This document shows positions 9,206 to 17,446 of a DNA stretch of 33,698 bases, piece after piece. A program made the translations under genes and the position numbers. The notes below the pieces were generated by a model. The model had not been told where the DNA came from and searched no databases. It saw only the letters and a program-made list of their open reading frames with translations. Position 1 is the first letter of the stretch. Each line of letters opens with the position of its first letter. Source of the DNA: Streptomyces anandii JCM 4720 (GTDB lineage: Bacteria; Actinomycetota; Actinomycetes; Streptomycetales; Streptomycetaceae); assembly GCF_014650655.1 (NCBI RefSeq), contig NZ_BMVJ01000004.1, forward strand, positions 83,054 through 116,751, read 5' to 3'.

Positions 9206-9715
9206 CTACGTCGCTCGGCGTGGCGGGAGCCGGTGCAGTTCGACCTCGGTGAGCCGGCCGCCGTCGACGGTGGCCGTCATGTAGGTGCAGTACGGCTGGC
9301 GGCGGCGGTCGGTGGGCGAGCCGGGGTTGAGCAGGCGCAGCCCGGAGGGCGCGGTGGTGTCCCAGGGGATGTGGCTGTGCCCGAAGACCAGGACGTCCAG
9401 TCCGGGGAAGCGGGCGGCGCAGCGTGCCTCGCGGCCCTGGGCGGGCCCGGTCTCGTGGACGGCGCCGAAGCGCAGCCCGCCGAGGTCGGCGTGGGCCACC
9501 TCGGGCAGACGGGCGCGCAGCGCGGGTCCGTCGTTGTTGCCGTAGACGCCGACGAGACGGCGACTGCGGCTCTCCAGCAGGTCGAGAGTGGCGGTGTCGA
9601 CCCAGTCCCCGGCGTGGAAGACGACGTCCGCGCGCGGGATCTCGTCGAGCAGCGGCGCGGGCAGTTGCTTGGCGCGCTTGGGGAGATGGGTGTCGGACAT
9701 CAGCAGCAGGCGCAC
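9206..9715 (-). CDS. YfcE/MJ0936-type metallophosphoesterase
   Basis: A 169-residue calcineurin-like phosphoesterase with all metal-site motifs in order: SDTH (Asp8, His10), HAGDW (Asp37), GNND (Asn60), a His in AVHET (87), GHSH (113 and 115) and a closing NPGS. Length is typical for the family of small phosphodiesterases. The physiological substrate is not evident. It starts at a GTG (9715) with no clear ribosome-binding site; an ATG five codons in would remove the first beta strand. It is transcribed away from the MarR gene, whose operator region lies about 55 bp upstream. Confidence 0.88.
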   Translation of the reverse strand: MRLLLMSDTHLPKRAKQLPAPLLDEIPRADVVFHAGDWVDTATLDLLESRSRRLVGVYGNNDGPALRARLPEVAHADLGGLRFGAVHETGPAQGREARCAARFPGLDVLVFGHSHIPWDTTAPSGLRLLNPGSPTDRRRQPYCTYMTATVDGGRLTEVELHRLPPRRAT

Positions 9716-9769
9716 CAGGTCAGCGTACTGCCGGCGAGCCCGCGGGACCTCTCCGGATGATCTACAGGT

Positions 9770-9799
9770 AAAACTGTTCAGCCTGGGCTGGACAGTTTT
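9770..9799. promoter_or_regulatory. 30-bp palindromic operator in the MarR promoter
   Basis: AAAACTGTTCAGCC and GGCTGGACAGTTTT form 14-bp arms around a 2-bp centre with one mismatch. The right arm overlaps the proposed -35 box of the MarR gene. This is the usual size and location of an autoregulatory MarR operator, and the binding protein is inferred to be the adjacent MarR. It is also among the few AT-rich patches in the region. Confidence 0.8.
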
Positions 9800-9817
9800 G
9801 GCTTACGGTTCTACGGT
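9789..9817 (+). promoter_or_regulatory. Sigma-70-type promoter of the MarR gene, predicting a leaderless mRNA
   Basis: TGGACA (9789-9794), a 17-nt spacer and TACGGT (9812-9817) match the housekeeping promoter layout. The expected transcription start about 7 nt further on coincides with the A of the ATG at 9824, and no ribosome-binding site is present. A leaderless transcript is therefore the simplest reading. Confidence 0.7.
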
Positions 9818-9823
9818 GGCCGT

Positions 9824-10285
9824 ATGGATCACGAGACCGGCGAGGCGCCCGAGGGCGTCTCCTCCTCCGCCGCCCGGGCCGCGCGCGACCTGCGCGTGGT
9901 GTTCAGCCGGCTGCGGCGGCGCATCCGCGAGGTCGCGCAGGACGAGGACCTGACGCCGTCGCAGGTCTCGGCGCTCACCCTGGCCGGCAAGCACGGGGCC
10001 GCCACGGCCAGCGCCCTGGCCGCCGCCGAGGGCGTGCGCCCGCAGTCGATGGCGACCACGCTGTCCGCTCTGGAGCAGCACGGACTCATCCGCCGCAGCC
10101 CCGACCCCGACGACGGCCGGCGCCAGCTGGTCACCCTGACCGAGACCGGCCGCGAGCGCATCGAGGACAACCGGCAGGTCCGCGCGGAGTGGCTGGCCCG
10201 CGCCCTGGAGGAGCGGTTCACGGAGGCCGAACGGCGCACGCTCCTGGAGGCGCTCGCCCTCATGGATCGGCTGACCCGCCCGTGA
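9824..10285 (+). CDS. MarR-family transcriptional regulator
   Basis: A 153-residue winged-helix protein: N-terminal dimerisation helix (about 15-40), helix-turn-helix with recognition helix at about 71-84 (VRPQSMATTLSALE), wing DPDDGRRQLVTLT (94-106) and C-terminal dimerisation helices. MarR proteins usually repress themselves and neighbouring exporters and release DNA when a ligand binds. A 30-bp palindrome overlaps its promoter, and an MFS exporter plus a hydrolase follow on the same strand 25 nt later, so it probably controls that operon. The ligand is unknown. Confidence 0.93.
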   Translation: MDHETGEAPEGVSSSAARAARDLRVVFSRLRRRIREVAQDEDLTPSQVSALTLAGKHGAATASALAAAEGVRPQSMATTLSALEQHGLIRRSPDPDDGRRQLVTLTETGRERIEDNRQVRAEWLARALEERFTEAERRTLLEALALMDRLTRP

Positions 10286-10310
10286 CCCGCGCGACCCCCG
10301 GGGCGCGCAC

Positions 10311-11837
10311 GTGATCCCCCGGATACCCCGGCCCAGCCGCACCGCGCGCGGCGCGGACCGGCCGAAGCCGGCGGGATTCGACCGCCGGCTGATCGCCCCC
10401 ATGGTCCTCGGCTCGGTCCTCAACCCGGTCAACTCCTCCATGATCGCCGTGGCCCTCGTCCCGATCGGTGCCGCCTTCGGCGCGTCCCCGGCGCGGACGG
10501 TCTGGCTGGTCTCGGCGCTGTATCTGGCCACCGCCGTGGGACAGCCCGTCATCGGACGGCTGGTCGACATGTACGGTCCCCGCCGGCTCTACCTCGTGGG
10601 TACGTCCCTGGTGGGCGTCGCGGGTCTGCTGGGCGCGCTCGCGCCGTCGCTCGGAGCGCTGATCGGGGCGCGGGTGCTGCTGGGGTTCGGGACCTCGGCG
10701 GCGTATCCGGCGTCCATGCAGCTGACCCGGCGTGAGGCCGAACGGACCGGGCAGGACAGCCCCGCGGGTGTGCTGACCGCGCTCGCCGTCGCCAACCAGA
10801 CGGTCGCGGTGGTCGGCCCCGCGCTCGGCGGGCTGCTGATCGGCGCCGGCGGCTGGCGCGCGGTGTTCACCGTCAACGTGCCGCTGTCGGCGGCCTGTCT
10901 GGTCCTCGGTGGCCTCCGCCTGCCCAGGGAGCCCCGGGCCGCCGCAGGCGACCGCCGTGAGGTGGACCTGCCCGGCATGGTGCTGTTCGCCGCGATGCTG
11001 GTGGCGCTGATGCTGTTCCTGATGGCCCCGCGCTCGGACCATTGGTACCTGCCCCTGCTCGCCGCCGTCGCGGCGGCCGCGTTCGCCCTGCGGGAGCTCG
11101 GGACCGCGCGGCCGTTCGTCGACCTGCGGGTGCTGGGCGGCAACGTGCCGCTGCTGGTCACGTATCTGCGCCAGTTCCTCGGCTACACCACGTCCTACGC
11201 CTTCATGTACGGCTACACGCAGTGGCTGGAGCAGGGGCGCGGGCTCGGCGCGTCCACCGCGGGACTGGTGCTGCTGCCGCTGTCGGCCACCGCGCTCACC
11301 GTCTCCACCCTCACCGGGCGCCGCGAGGCGGTGCGGACCAAGCTGGTGGCGGGCGCCTGCGTCCAGATCGCGGCCTGCGCGTTCCTGCTGCTGGTCGGCT
11401 CCGGCAGCGGCCTGTGGATGCTGCTCGTGGCCGGGGTCGTGATGGGCGTGCCGCAGGGGCTGATCGGCCTGGCCAACCAGAACGCCCTCTACCGGCAGGC
11501 CGATCCCGCGCGGATCGCGTCGGCCGCCGGGCTGCTGCGCACCTTCATGTACCTCGGCGCGCTGGGCGCCTCCGCCGCCACGGCCGGGTTCTTCCCGCAC
11601 CGCGCCGACACCTTCGGGCTGCACGGCCTGGCCCTGTTCATGGTCGCCGGATCGACGCTGCTCCTGGCGACCGTCCTGCCCGACCGCACCCTGCGGAGCC
11701 TCACTCCCCCGGCCCCCGTGCCTGCGGCGGCCCAGCCGGAATCCCGGCCCCCGCACGCACCACAAGAGCCCCGGCGATCCCGACACCCGCAAGAACCACG
11801 AGAGTCACAGGACTCGAGCGAAACCCGAAAGGCCTGA
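10311..11837 (+). CDS. MFS transporter in the MarR-controlled operon
   Basis: A 508-residue membrane protein with about 14 hydrophobic segments in two halves. GRLVDMYGPRR (82-92) is the loop 2-3 motif of the superfamily, and GGLLIGAGGWRAVFTVNVPL is the DHA2-type segment near helices 5-6. The first segment reads NSSMIAVALVPIG in place of the usual LDxTIVNVALP. The last 40 residues are a Pro/Arg/Glu/Ser-rich hydrophilic tail. The GTG start at 10311 lies 25 nt after the MarR stop. Next to a MarR regulator, export of a toxic or signalling compound is the likely role. Confidence 0.9.
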   Translation: MIPRIPRPSRTARGADRPKPAGFDRRLIAPMVLGSVLNPVNSSMIAVALVPIGAAFGASPARTVWLVSALYLATAVGQPVIGRLVDMYGPRRLYLVGTSLVGVAGLLGALAPSLGALIGARVLLGFGTSAAYPASMQLTRREAERTGQDSPAGVLTALAVANQTVAVVGPALGGLLIGAGGWRAVFTVNVPLSAACLVLGGLRLPREPRAAAGDRREVDLPGMVLFAAMLVALMLFLMAPRSDHWYLPLLAAVAAAAFALRELGTARPFVDLRVLGGNVPLLVTYLRQFLGYTTSYAFMYGYTQWLEQGRGLGASTAGLVLLPLSATALTVSTLTGRREAVRTKLVAGACVQIAACAFLLLVGSGSGLWMLLVAGVVMGVPQGLIGLANQNALYRQADPARIASAAGLLRTFMYLGALGASAATAGFFPHRADTFGLHGLALFMVAGSTLLLATVLPDRTLRSLTPPAPVPAAAQPESRPPHAPQEPRRSRHPQEPRESQDSSETRKA

Positions 11838-11843
11838 CCCCCC

Positions 11844-12428
11844 ATGGCAGTCACCGCCCTCGACCCCCGCACCGCCCTCGTGGCGATCGACCTCCAGGCC
11901 GGCATCGTCGGCGCGCCGACCGCGCCGTACTCCGGCACCGAGGTCGTCTCCCGCACGGCCGAGCTCGCCGACGCCTTCCGCGCCCGCGATCTGCCCGTCG
12001 TCCTCGTACGGGTCTCCTTCGCGCCGGACTTCGGCGATGTCCCGCCCGGTCGCACCGAGGCGCCGCGCTCCGGCGGCGGCCGGCCCGAGGGCTGGGACGT
12101 GATCGTGCCCGAACTCGCCGGTCACGCGGGCGACATCACCGTCACCAAGCACAACTGGGGCGCCTTCCACGGCACCGACCTCGACGTGCAGCTGCGGCGG
12201 CGCGGCGTCACGCAGATCGTGCTGACCGGCATCGCCACCAGCATCGGCGTGGAGTCCACCGCGCGGGCCGCGTACGAGCACGGCTACCACGTCACGCTCG
12301 CCACGGACGCCATGTCCGACCTGGACGCGGAGGGCCACCGGGGTTCCGTGGCACGGGTGTTCCCGCGCCTGGGCGAGACGGGCACCACCGCGGAGATCCT
12401 CGAACTGCTGGCCAAGACCCACTGCTGA
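11844..12428 (+). CDS. Isochorismatase-type hydrolase lacking the catalytic cysteine
   Basis: A 194-residue protein with the alpha/beta isochorismatase-like fold. Asp16 (in AIDLQ) and Lys102 (in TKHNWGAF) are present. The nucleophile-cysteine position of the amidohydrolase branch (GVATDHCV in pyrazinamidases) aligns with GIATSIGV, giving Gly135. True isochorismatases such as EntB and PhzD also have Gly there, so this is more likely an isochorismatase-type ether hydrolase, or a protein of unknown reaction, than an amidase. It starts 6 nt after the MFS gene, so it is in the MarR operon and may act on the same compound the transporter handles. Confidence 0.85.
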   Translation: MAVTALDPRTALVAIDLQAGIVGAPTAPYSGTEVVSRTAELADAFRARDLPVVLVRVSFAPDFGDVPPGRTEAPRSGGGRPEGWDVIVPELAGHAGDITVTKHNWGAFHGTDLDVQLRRRGVTQIVLTGIATSIGVESTARAAYEHGYHVTLATDAMSDLDAEGHRGSVARVFPRLGETGTTAEILELLAKTHC

Positions 12429-12440
12429 GGCTCGGGAGGG

Positions 12441-12617
12441 TCAGTCCTCGCCGCGCACGATGTTCGACTCGGAGCCCACGCGGTCCCGGTCCGGGCCGCC
12501 GCGGCCGCCGACCGCCGGTACGCAGGTGCGCACGTGCTCGCGCCGCAGCCGGCGGGCCTTCGCCCAGCCGGTCTCGGGGCTCTCGACTGCCGGTTTCTCA
12601 CTGATGTGGGCGGTCAC
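12441..12617 (-). CDS. Small hypothetical protein (58 aa)
   Basis: A minus-strand frame starting with GTG at 12617 encodes 58 residues, from VTAHISEKPAVESPETGW to SNIVRGED. AAGGAAG and GAGG lie upstream of the start. The composition (hydrophilic, Arg-rich middle, acidic ends, one Cys) and the clean fit between the isochorismatase stop at 12428 and the next plus-strand gene support a real gene. The ATG further upstream is in another frame and ends quickly. I do not recognise the family; it has no signal peptide or membrane segment and looks largely disordered. Confidence 0.6.
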   Translation of the reverse strand: MTAHISEKPAVESPETGWAKARRLRREHVRTCVPAVGGRGGPDRDRVGSESNIVRGED

Positions 12618-12740
12618 GACGCCTCATCTTCCTTCTGCGTCCGGTCCGGTGCGGTTCTCGGCGGTCGGGTCCCCTCGCGCGAGGGCCGCAAACCCGCCCC
12701 GCGTACCGCCCGGCGCCTGCGGTGGCGGACACTGTCGGGC

Positions 12741-13994
12741 GTGGAGACGGAACCGGCCGGCGAGCTCGGGACGACGCCACGGGCCCGGATGGGCGCGTGG
12801 CGGTTCGTGGTGTGGTTCGGCACCGTCAGCCTGCTCGCGGACTTCGTGTACGAGGGCGCCCGCTCGGTCACCGGGCCGCTGCTGTCCTCGCTCGGGGCCT
12901 CGGCGCTGGTGGTCGGCGTGGTCACCGGCGCGGGCGAGGCGGCGGCCCTCGGGCTGCGGCTGGTGTCCGGGCCCCTGGCCGACCGGACCAGGCGCTTCTG
13001 GACCCTGACCATCTCCGGCTATCTGCTCACCGTCGTCTCGGTGCCGCCGCTCGGCGTGGTCGGCACCCTGTGGGCGGCGTGCGCCCTGGTGGTCGCCGAA
13101 CGGGTGGGCAAGGCGGTGCGCTCACCCGCCAAGGACACCCTGCTGTCCCACGCCACCGCGGCGACCGGACGCGGCCGGGGCTTCGCCGTGCACGAGGCGA
13201 TGGACCAGGTCGGCGCGCTGATCGGCCCGCTGACCGTCGCCGGGGTCCTCGCGCTGACGGGCGGCTCCTACGGACCGGCGCTGGGCGTTCTCGCCGTACC
13301 CGGGGTCGCCGTGGTCGGGCTGCTGCTGTGGCTGCGGAGCCGGGTGCCCGACCCGCGCCGCTACGAGGACGGGGCACAAGCCTCCCCGGAGGCGACAAAG
13401 GCCCCGGCGACCAGGTCCACCCCGGCGAGTGCGGCCGCCCGGGCGAGGCGGCTGCCGACGGCGTTCTGGACGTACGCGGCGTTCACCGCGGCCACCACCG
13501 CCGGCTTCGCCACCTTCGGCGTGCTCTCCTACCACCTGGTCCAGCGCCATCTGCTGGCACCGGCGTGGGTGCCCGTGCTGTACGCGGCCGCGATGGCCGT
13601 GGACGCGGTGGCCGCCCTGGTGACCGGCTGGTTCTACGACCGGCACGGGCCCGCCGTGCTCGTCGTCCTGCCGCTGCTCGCCGCGCTCGTACCGGCGCTG
13701 GCCTTCACGGACGCGGTCACGGTCGCGGTGGCCGGGTCGCTGGTGTGGGGGGCGGCGCTGGGCGTGCAGGAGTCGACGCTGCGCGCCACGGTCGCCGACC
13801 TGGTCCCGCCGGGACGACGGGCGACGGCGTACGGCGTGTTCGCGGGGGTGGTGGGCGGCGCGAGCCTCGTGGGCGGGGCGCTGACGGGCGCGCTGTACGG
13901 GGTGTCGGTCCCGCTGCTGATCACCGTCGTGGCCGCGGTCCAGGCGCTGGCCCTGGCACTGCTCGTGTTCACGGGCACACGGCGCCGCCGCTGA
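12741..13994 (+). CDS. MFS transporter, 12-helix type
   Basis: A 417-residue membrane protein. It has the loop 2-3 signature SGPLADRTRRFW (motif A like), an ERVGKAVRSPAKDTLLSHA segment in the helix 4-5 region, a hydrophilic central loop (about 210-235) and a matching second half with YDRHGPAVLVV. Substrate unknown. The start is uncertain. GTG 12741 gives a short cytoplasmic N-terminus before the first helix but lacks a ribosome-binding site; an ATG at 12789 directly before the helix is the alternative. Divergent from the small minus-strand gene, with 123 bp between. Confidence 0.88.
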   Translation: METEPAGELGTTPRARMGAWRFVVWFGTVSLLADFVYEGARSVTGPLLSSLGASALVVGVVTGAGEAAALGLRLVSGPLADRTRRFWTLTISGYLLTVVSVPPLGVVGTLWAACALVVAERVGKAVRSPAKDTLLSHATAATGRGRGFAVHEAMDQVGALIGPLTVAGVLALTGGSYGPALGVLAVPGVAVVGLLLWLRSRVPDPRRYEDGAQASPEATKAPATRSTPASAAARARRLPTAFWTYAAFTAATTAGFATFGVLSYHLVQRHLLAPAWVPVLYAAAMAVDAVAALVTGWFYDRHGPAVLVVLPLLAALVPALAFTDAVTVAVAGSLVWGAALGVQESTLRATVADLVPPGRRATAYGVFAGVVGGASLVGGALTGALYGVSVPLLITVVAAVQALALALLVFTGTRRRR

Positions 13995-13998
13995 CCGC

Positions 13999-14040
13999 GC
14001 CGGTCCGGTCACGGCCCTCGCGTACCGCCGGTCCGGTCAC
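13999..14040. repeat. 14-bp direct repeat between convergent genes
   Basis: GCCGGTCCGGTCAC occurs at 13999-14012 and again at 14027-14040, a 28-bp period, in the short gap between the MFS stop and the DUF6479 stop. The second copy runs into the DUF6479 stop codon. No strong hairpin forms here, so termination between these genes is unclear. Confidence 0.7.
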
Positions 14041-14405
14041 TTGCCCCCGGTGCCGCCGCTGCCGAAGGAGCCGCTGGAGCCGTCGTCCCAACGGGGGCGT
14101 GACTGGTCCTCGCTGCGCCTGCTGCCGGAGGAGCTGAGCTCGTGCGGGGTCAGACGGCGGCCGGTCTCCTCGGCGCGGGGGACCTCGTCGGGCTCGCGCC
14201 GCTGCTGGGTCTCGTGGACCGGTCCGGACTCGGGCAGCGTGGGGTGCTCGCCGCCGCGCGGGGTCCTCGGCTCGCGCTGCTTGACCTTGATGCCGAGACC
14301 GATCGCCCACACCAGGGCGGCGGCGATGATCAGACCGCCGACGACGATGACGACGATCCCGAAGGCCGAGCCCGCGGCGAGTGCTTCGTACCGGGTGGTG
14401 TCCAT
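14037..14405 (-). CDS. DUF6479-like single-pass membrane protein
   Basis: A 122-residue protein: short N-terminus, one transmembrane helix (about residues 14-36, GIVVIVVGGLIIAAALVWAIG), then a charged cytoplasmic tail ending in TPHELSSSGSRRSEDQSRPRW and a Gly/Ser-rich end. This pattern matches the Streptomyces DUF6479 family, of unknown function. I chose ATG 14405 over GTG 14453 because a sigma-B-type promoter element ends 9 nt before the ATG and lies inside the longer version. It follows another small minus-strand gene by 51 bp. Confidence 0.8.
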   Translation of the reverse strand: MDTTRYEALAAGSAFGIVVIVVGGLIIAAALVWAIGLGIKVKQREPRTPRGGEHPTLPESGPVHETQQRREPDEVPRAEETGRRLTPHELSSSGSRRSEDQSRPRWDDGSSGSFGSGGTGGK

Positions 14406-14414
14406 GGACCACGG

Positions 14415-14439
14415 GTACCCTGCCGCGGCCACCGGATAC
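14415..14439 (-). promoter_or_regulatory. Sigma-B-type promoter before the DUF6479 gene
   Basis: On the minus strand GTAT (14439-14436), 15 nt and GGGTAC (14420-14415) match the GNNT-N14-16-GGGTAC/T pattern known for Streptomyces sigma-B. The start codon follows 9 nt after GGGTAC, so the mRNA would have almost no leader. The same layout occurs before three genes at 28-31 kb. Confidence 0.6.
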
Positions 14440-14456
14440 GTGCCCGGTGCCACGGC

Positions 14457-14744
14457 CTACGCCTCGGCGCCCTCTCCGCCCTCGCGTGCCGCCCGGGCCA
14501 CCTCGCCCTCGACCTCGGTGCGCGGGCGTCCCTCCTGGCCGGCGTACTCGTTCAGGGCGGTGCTCAGATCGCGGTCCAGGTCGCGCCAGGCCCGCAGCGC
14601 CGTCTCGTAGGTCTCGCTCTGGGCTCCGGTCCAGCGCGCCTGCGCGGGCGGACCGTAGGTGCTGCGCAGCTGCTTGACCCGGGTGTGGGCCTCGTCGGCC
14701 GCGCGCTTCTTGGCCACGAGTTCTTCGAAGGTGGTGTGCGACAC
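14457..14744 (-). CDS. Small hypothetical coiled-coil-like protein (95 aa)
   Basis: A 95-residue hydrophilic, mostly helical protein beginning VSHTTFEELVAKKRAADEAH. Charged residues are spaced through the first 75 residues in a way that suggests a helical hairpin, and the tail is Glu/Ala/Gly-rich. No signal peptide, membrane helix, Cys or catalytic motif is visible. The GTG at 14744 lacks a ribosome-binding site, but TAGGGT ends 8 nt before it, which would suit a leaderless message; the -35 region is poor. I do not recognise a named family. Confidence 0.7.
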   Translation of the reverse strand: MSHTTFEELVAKKRAADEAHTRVKQLRSTYGPPAQARWTGAQSETYETALRAWRDLDRDLSTALNEYAGQEGRPRTEVEGEVARAAREGGEGAEA

Positions 14745-14856
14745 AGCCCAGGACCCTAAGCACGGCGGGCCCGGCGGCGGCTCAGACCTGCCGTCGCGGG
14801 CGCGCGGCGCACCCGTGTGGCGGGTCGGCCGCGGTGTGCGCCGGGGGGCGGCCGGG

Positions 14857-17313
14857 TCAGCGGCCCAGCACCATCTCGCTCCACACCTGCTTGCCGCCGC
14901 TGACCGGCAGGCTGCCCCACGCCGCCGACATGGCCTCGACGAGGAGGATGCCCCGTCCGCCGGTGGCCTCCCAGCCGATGCTGGTCGGCTTGATCGGGGT
15001 GCGGGGCGAGCTGTCGGCGACGGCGACGCGCAGGCGGTGGTTGACGAGGGTGATGTCGAGGCGGACCTGGCCGTCGGTGTGCACCAGGCCGTTGGTGACC
15101 AGTTCGGAGACGATGAGCAGGGCGGCGTCGATGTCGTCGTCGCCGACGCCCCACGAGCGCAGGGTGCGCCGGGTGAAGCGGCGGGCGTGCCGGACCGCCT
15201 CGGGCACCCGCCACACCGTCCAGCTCTCCCGCAGCGGGCGTACGGCCAGACCGTCGTAGCGCATGAGCAGCAGGGCGATGTCGTCGCTGCGGCCCGCGCC
15301 GGTCAGCAGGGCGTCGGCGACCAGGCCGAGGTGGGCGGGGTCGACGGCGGCCAGGTCCTCGGCGAAGCGGTTCATGCCGTCGTCGATGTCGGCCTGGGGC
15401 GACTCCACCAGGCCGTCGGTGGTCAGCGCGAGCACGGTGCCGGGCTGGAGCCTGAGCGGGGTCATGGGGAAGTCGGCCTGGCTCAGCACCCCGAGCGGGG
15501 GGCCGCCCTCCGCCTCGGCGATCTCCACGCTGCCGTCCGGGTGGCGCAGCACCGGTGGCAGGTGCCCGGCGCGCACGCACCACGCCGTGCCCTCCTCCAT
15601 GTCGGCATCGACGTAGGCGCAGGTGGCGAACAGGTCGGTCTCCAGCTCCAGCAGGAGCCGGTTGGCGTGCGAGACGACCACGTCCGGGGGGTGGCCCTCG
15701 GCCGCGTAGGCGCGTAGCGCGGTGCGCATCTGGCCCATGAGGGTGGCGGCGGCGGCGCTGTGGCCCTGGACGTCCCCGATGACGAAGGCGACGTGGTTGT
15801 CGGGCAGCGGGATGACGTCGTACCAGTCGCCGCCGACCTCCAGGCCCGCCGTGGCGGGCAGGTAGCGGGCCACGGCCTCGGCGCCGGGCAGCTTGGGCAG
15901 GCGGCGGGGCAGCAGGGTGCGCTGGAGCATGCCGACGAGTTCGTGCTCGGCGTCGAAGGCGTGGGCGCGCATGAGGGCCTGGCCGGCGAGGCCGGCCGAG
16001 GCGGTGAGCAGGGCGCGTTCGTCGGGGCCGAAGTCGTGCGGGGTGTCCCAGCCGATCAGGCAGGCGCCGGCCATCCGGCCGCCGGCGGACAGCGGCAGGA
16101 CCGCGAGTCCGCCGGGGCCGACCTCGGCGAGCGCGGGCTCCAGGTCGGTCCCGGCGGGCCAGATCTGGGCGCGGCCCTCGCGCAGAGCGGCGGCGAGGGT
16201 GGGCATGGCCCGCACGGGCGCGTCGGGCCATTCCGTACGCCACTCCAGGCGCCACAGCTCGGGCCAGGCCTCGGGTTCGGGCGGGTCGAGGACGGTGACG
16301 ACGAGCCGGTCGTTCTCCAGTTCCGCCAGGGCGATCCGGTCGGCCTGCAGAGGCTTGCGCAGGGCGCCGACCACGGCCTGGCTGACGTCGCGGACGGTGC
16401 CGGCGGTGGCCAGGGCGGCGGCGAGCCGCTGGACGCGGGTGACGTCGGTGACGCCGCCGGCCCGCATCGTCGAGGCGTCGGCGACGGTGCCGACCAGGCG
16501 GGCGGGCCGCCCCTCGCCGCCGGGCAGCAGCCGGCCGCGCAGCCGCAGCCACCGGGGCGGCGCGTCGGGCTGGAGGATGCGGAACTCCAGCTCGCGCTCG
16601 CCGATGGACATGTGGTCGGCCTCGACCACGGACATGAGCGAGGGCAGGTCCTCGGGCACCGTCAGTGACAGCAGCGTCTCGACCTTGCCGTCGAAGTCGC
16701 TGCGGCCGATGTCGAACAGGCGCAGGATGTCGTCGCCGACATCGACCCGCCCGGTGTCCATGGCGAGACTGAAGGCTCCCGGCGGCAGCTCCTCGCCGTG
16801 CGCGGCCTCGGCCGGGGCGGGGCAGGCGACGGCGTGGGCGACGAGTTCGAGGCACTCGCGGTCCTCGCTGTCGAAGCCGCCCGGGCTCTCGGTGACCGCG
16901 ACCAGGCAGCCGCCCTCGCGCCCGTTGAGCGGGACCACGGCGAGGAAGACGTCCCCGGCGGGCATGCGGCGGGAGTCCGCGCACTCGGCGAGCTCCTCGG
17001 GACCGAGCCACACGGGCCGCCCGGTGCGGCGGGCCTCGGCGGCCGGGGACCGGCCGGCCAGCGGATAGGCGTCACGCAGTCCGTACAGCGTGCGCGGCAC
17101 GCCCGCCGACTCCGTCAGGCACAGCAGATCCCCGCCCTCTCCGCACGTGTAGACGGCGGCGAAGGCGGCGCCGGTGAAGACCAGGGCCTGCTCCAGGACG
17201 CGGCGCAGTCGGTCGCTCGTGGCCGGCTCGGAGGTGAGCGTCTTGAGGGCAAGTTCGGCTCGCAGACTCTTCGTTCTGCGTGCCGTAGCGCCCTCACTGA
17301 CCACGTTCGCCAT
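14857..17313 (-). CDS. GAF/PAS/GAF-SpoIIE phosphatase with C-terminal HATPase domain
   Basis: An 818-residue cytoplasmic signalling protein. In order: GAF-like domain (about 30-165), PAS-like domain (about 185-280), second GAF (about 310-470), SpoIIE/PP2C phosphatase domain (about 480-690; GGDWYD near 490, IGDVQGHS near 512, closing SDDIALLLMR) and an anti-sigma-type HATPase_c domain (about 700-818; N-box SELVTNGLVH near 734, G-box GGRGILLVEA near 784). Such proteins combine an anti-anti-sigma phosphatase and a serine kinase in one chain, so this one may set sigma-factor partner switching in response to a ligand sensed by GAF/PAS. The start ATG 17313 is chosen because upstream codons are antisense to the divergent gene; no clear ribosome-binding site. 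Confidence 0.92.
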   Translation of the reverse strand: MANVVSEGATARRTKSLRAELALKTLTSEPATSDRLRRVLEQALVFTGAAFAAVYTCGEGGDLLCLTESAGVPRTLYGLRDAYPLAGRSPAAEARRTGRPVWLGPEELAECADSRRMPAGDVFLAVVPLNGREGGCLVAVTESPGGFDSEDRECLELVAHAVACPAPAEAAHGEELPPGAFSLAMDTGRVDVGDDILRLFDIGRSDFDGKVETLLSLTVPEDLPSLMSVVEADHMSIGERELEFRILQPDAPPRWLRLRGRLLPGGEGRPARLVGTVADASTMRAGGVTDVTRVQRLAAALATAGTVRDVSQAVVGALRKPLQADRIALAELENDRLVVTVLDPPEPEAWPELWRLEWRTEWPDAPVRAMPTLAAALREGRAQIWPAGTDLEPALAEVGPGGLAVLPLSAGGRMAGACLIGWDTPHDFGPDERALLTASAGLAGQALMRAHAFDAEHELVGMLQRTLLPRRLPKLPGAEAVARYLPATAGLEVGGDWYDVIPLPDNHVAFVIGDVQGHSAAAATLMGQMRTALRAYAAEGHPPDVVVSHANRLLLELETDLFATCAYVDADMEEGTAWCVRAGHLPPVLRHPDGSVEIAEAEGGPPLGVLSQADFPMTPLRLQPGTVLALTTDGLVESPQADIDDGMNRFAEDLAAVDPAHLGLVADALLTGAGRSDDIALLLMRYDGLAVRPLRESWTVWRVPEAVRHARRFTRRTLRSWGVGDDDIDAALLIVSELVTNGLVHTDGQVRLDITLVNHRLRVAVADSSPRTPIKPTSIGWEATGGRGILLVEAMSAAWGSLPVSGGKQVWSEMVLGR

Positions 17314-17446
17314 TACAGCGCGTATCGGCCGCCTGCGCAGCCCCTGTGACGGTTCCGTGGAGTTCCGGCTCGCCGTGCGCCGTGGGCCGTCCGGGTGGAG
17401 CCTTGACCCGGGGGGCCTTCGCACGGGCGGGCGAGGAGGTGTGGGC

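Noticed and set aside
14756-17011. A 751-codon minus-strand frame inside the SpoIIE/HATPase gene
   Set aside because: It is a shifted frame of the real gene with an Arg/Pro/Gly-rich translation and no family motif.
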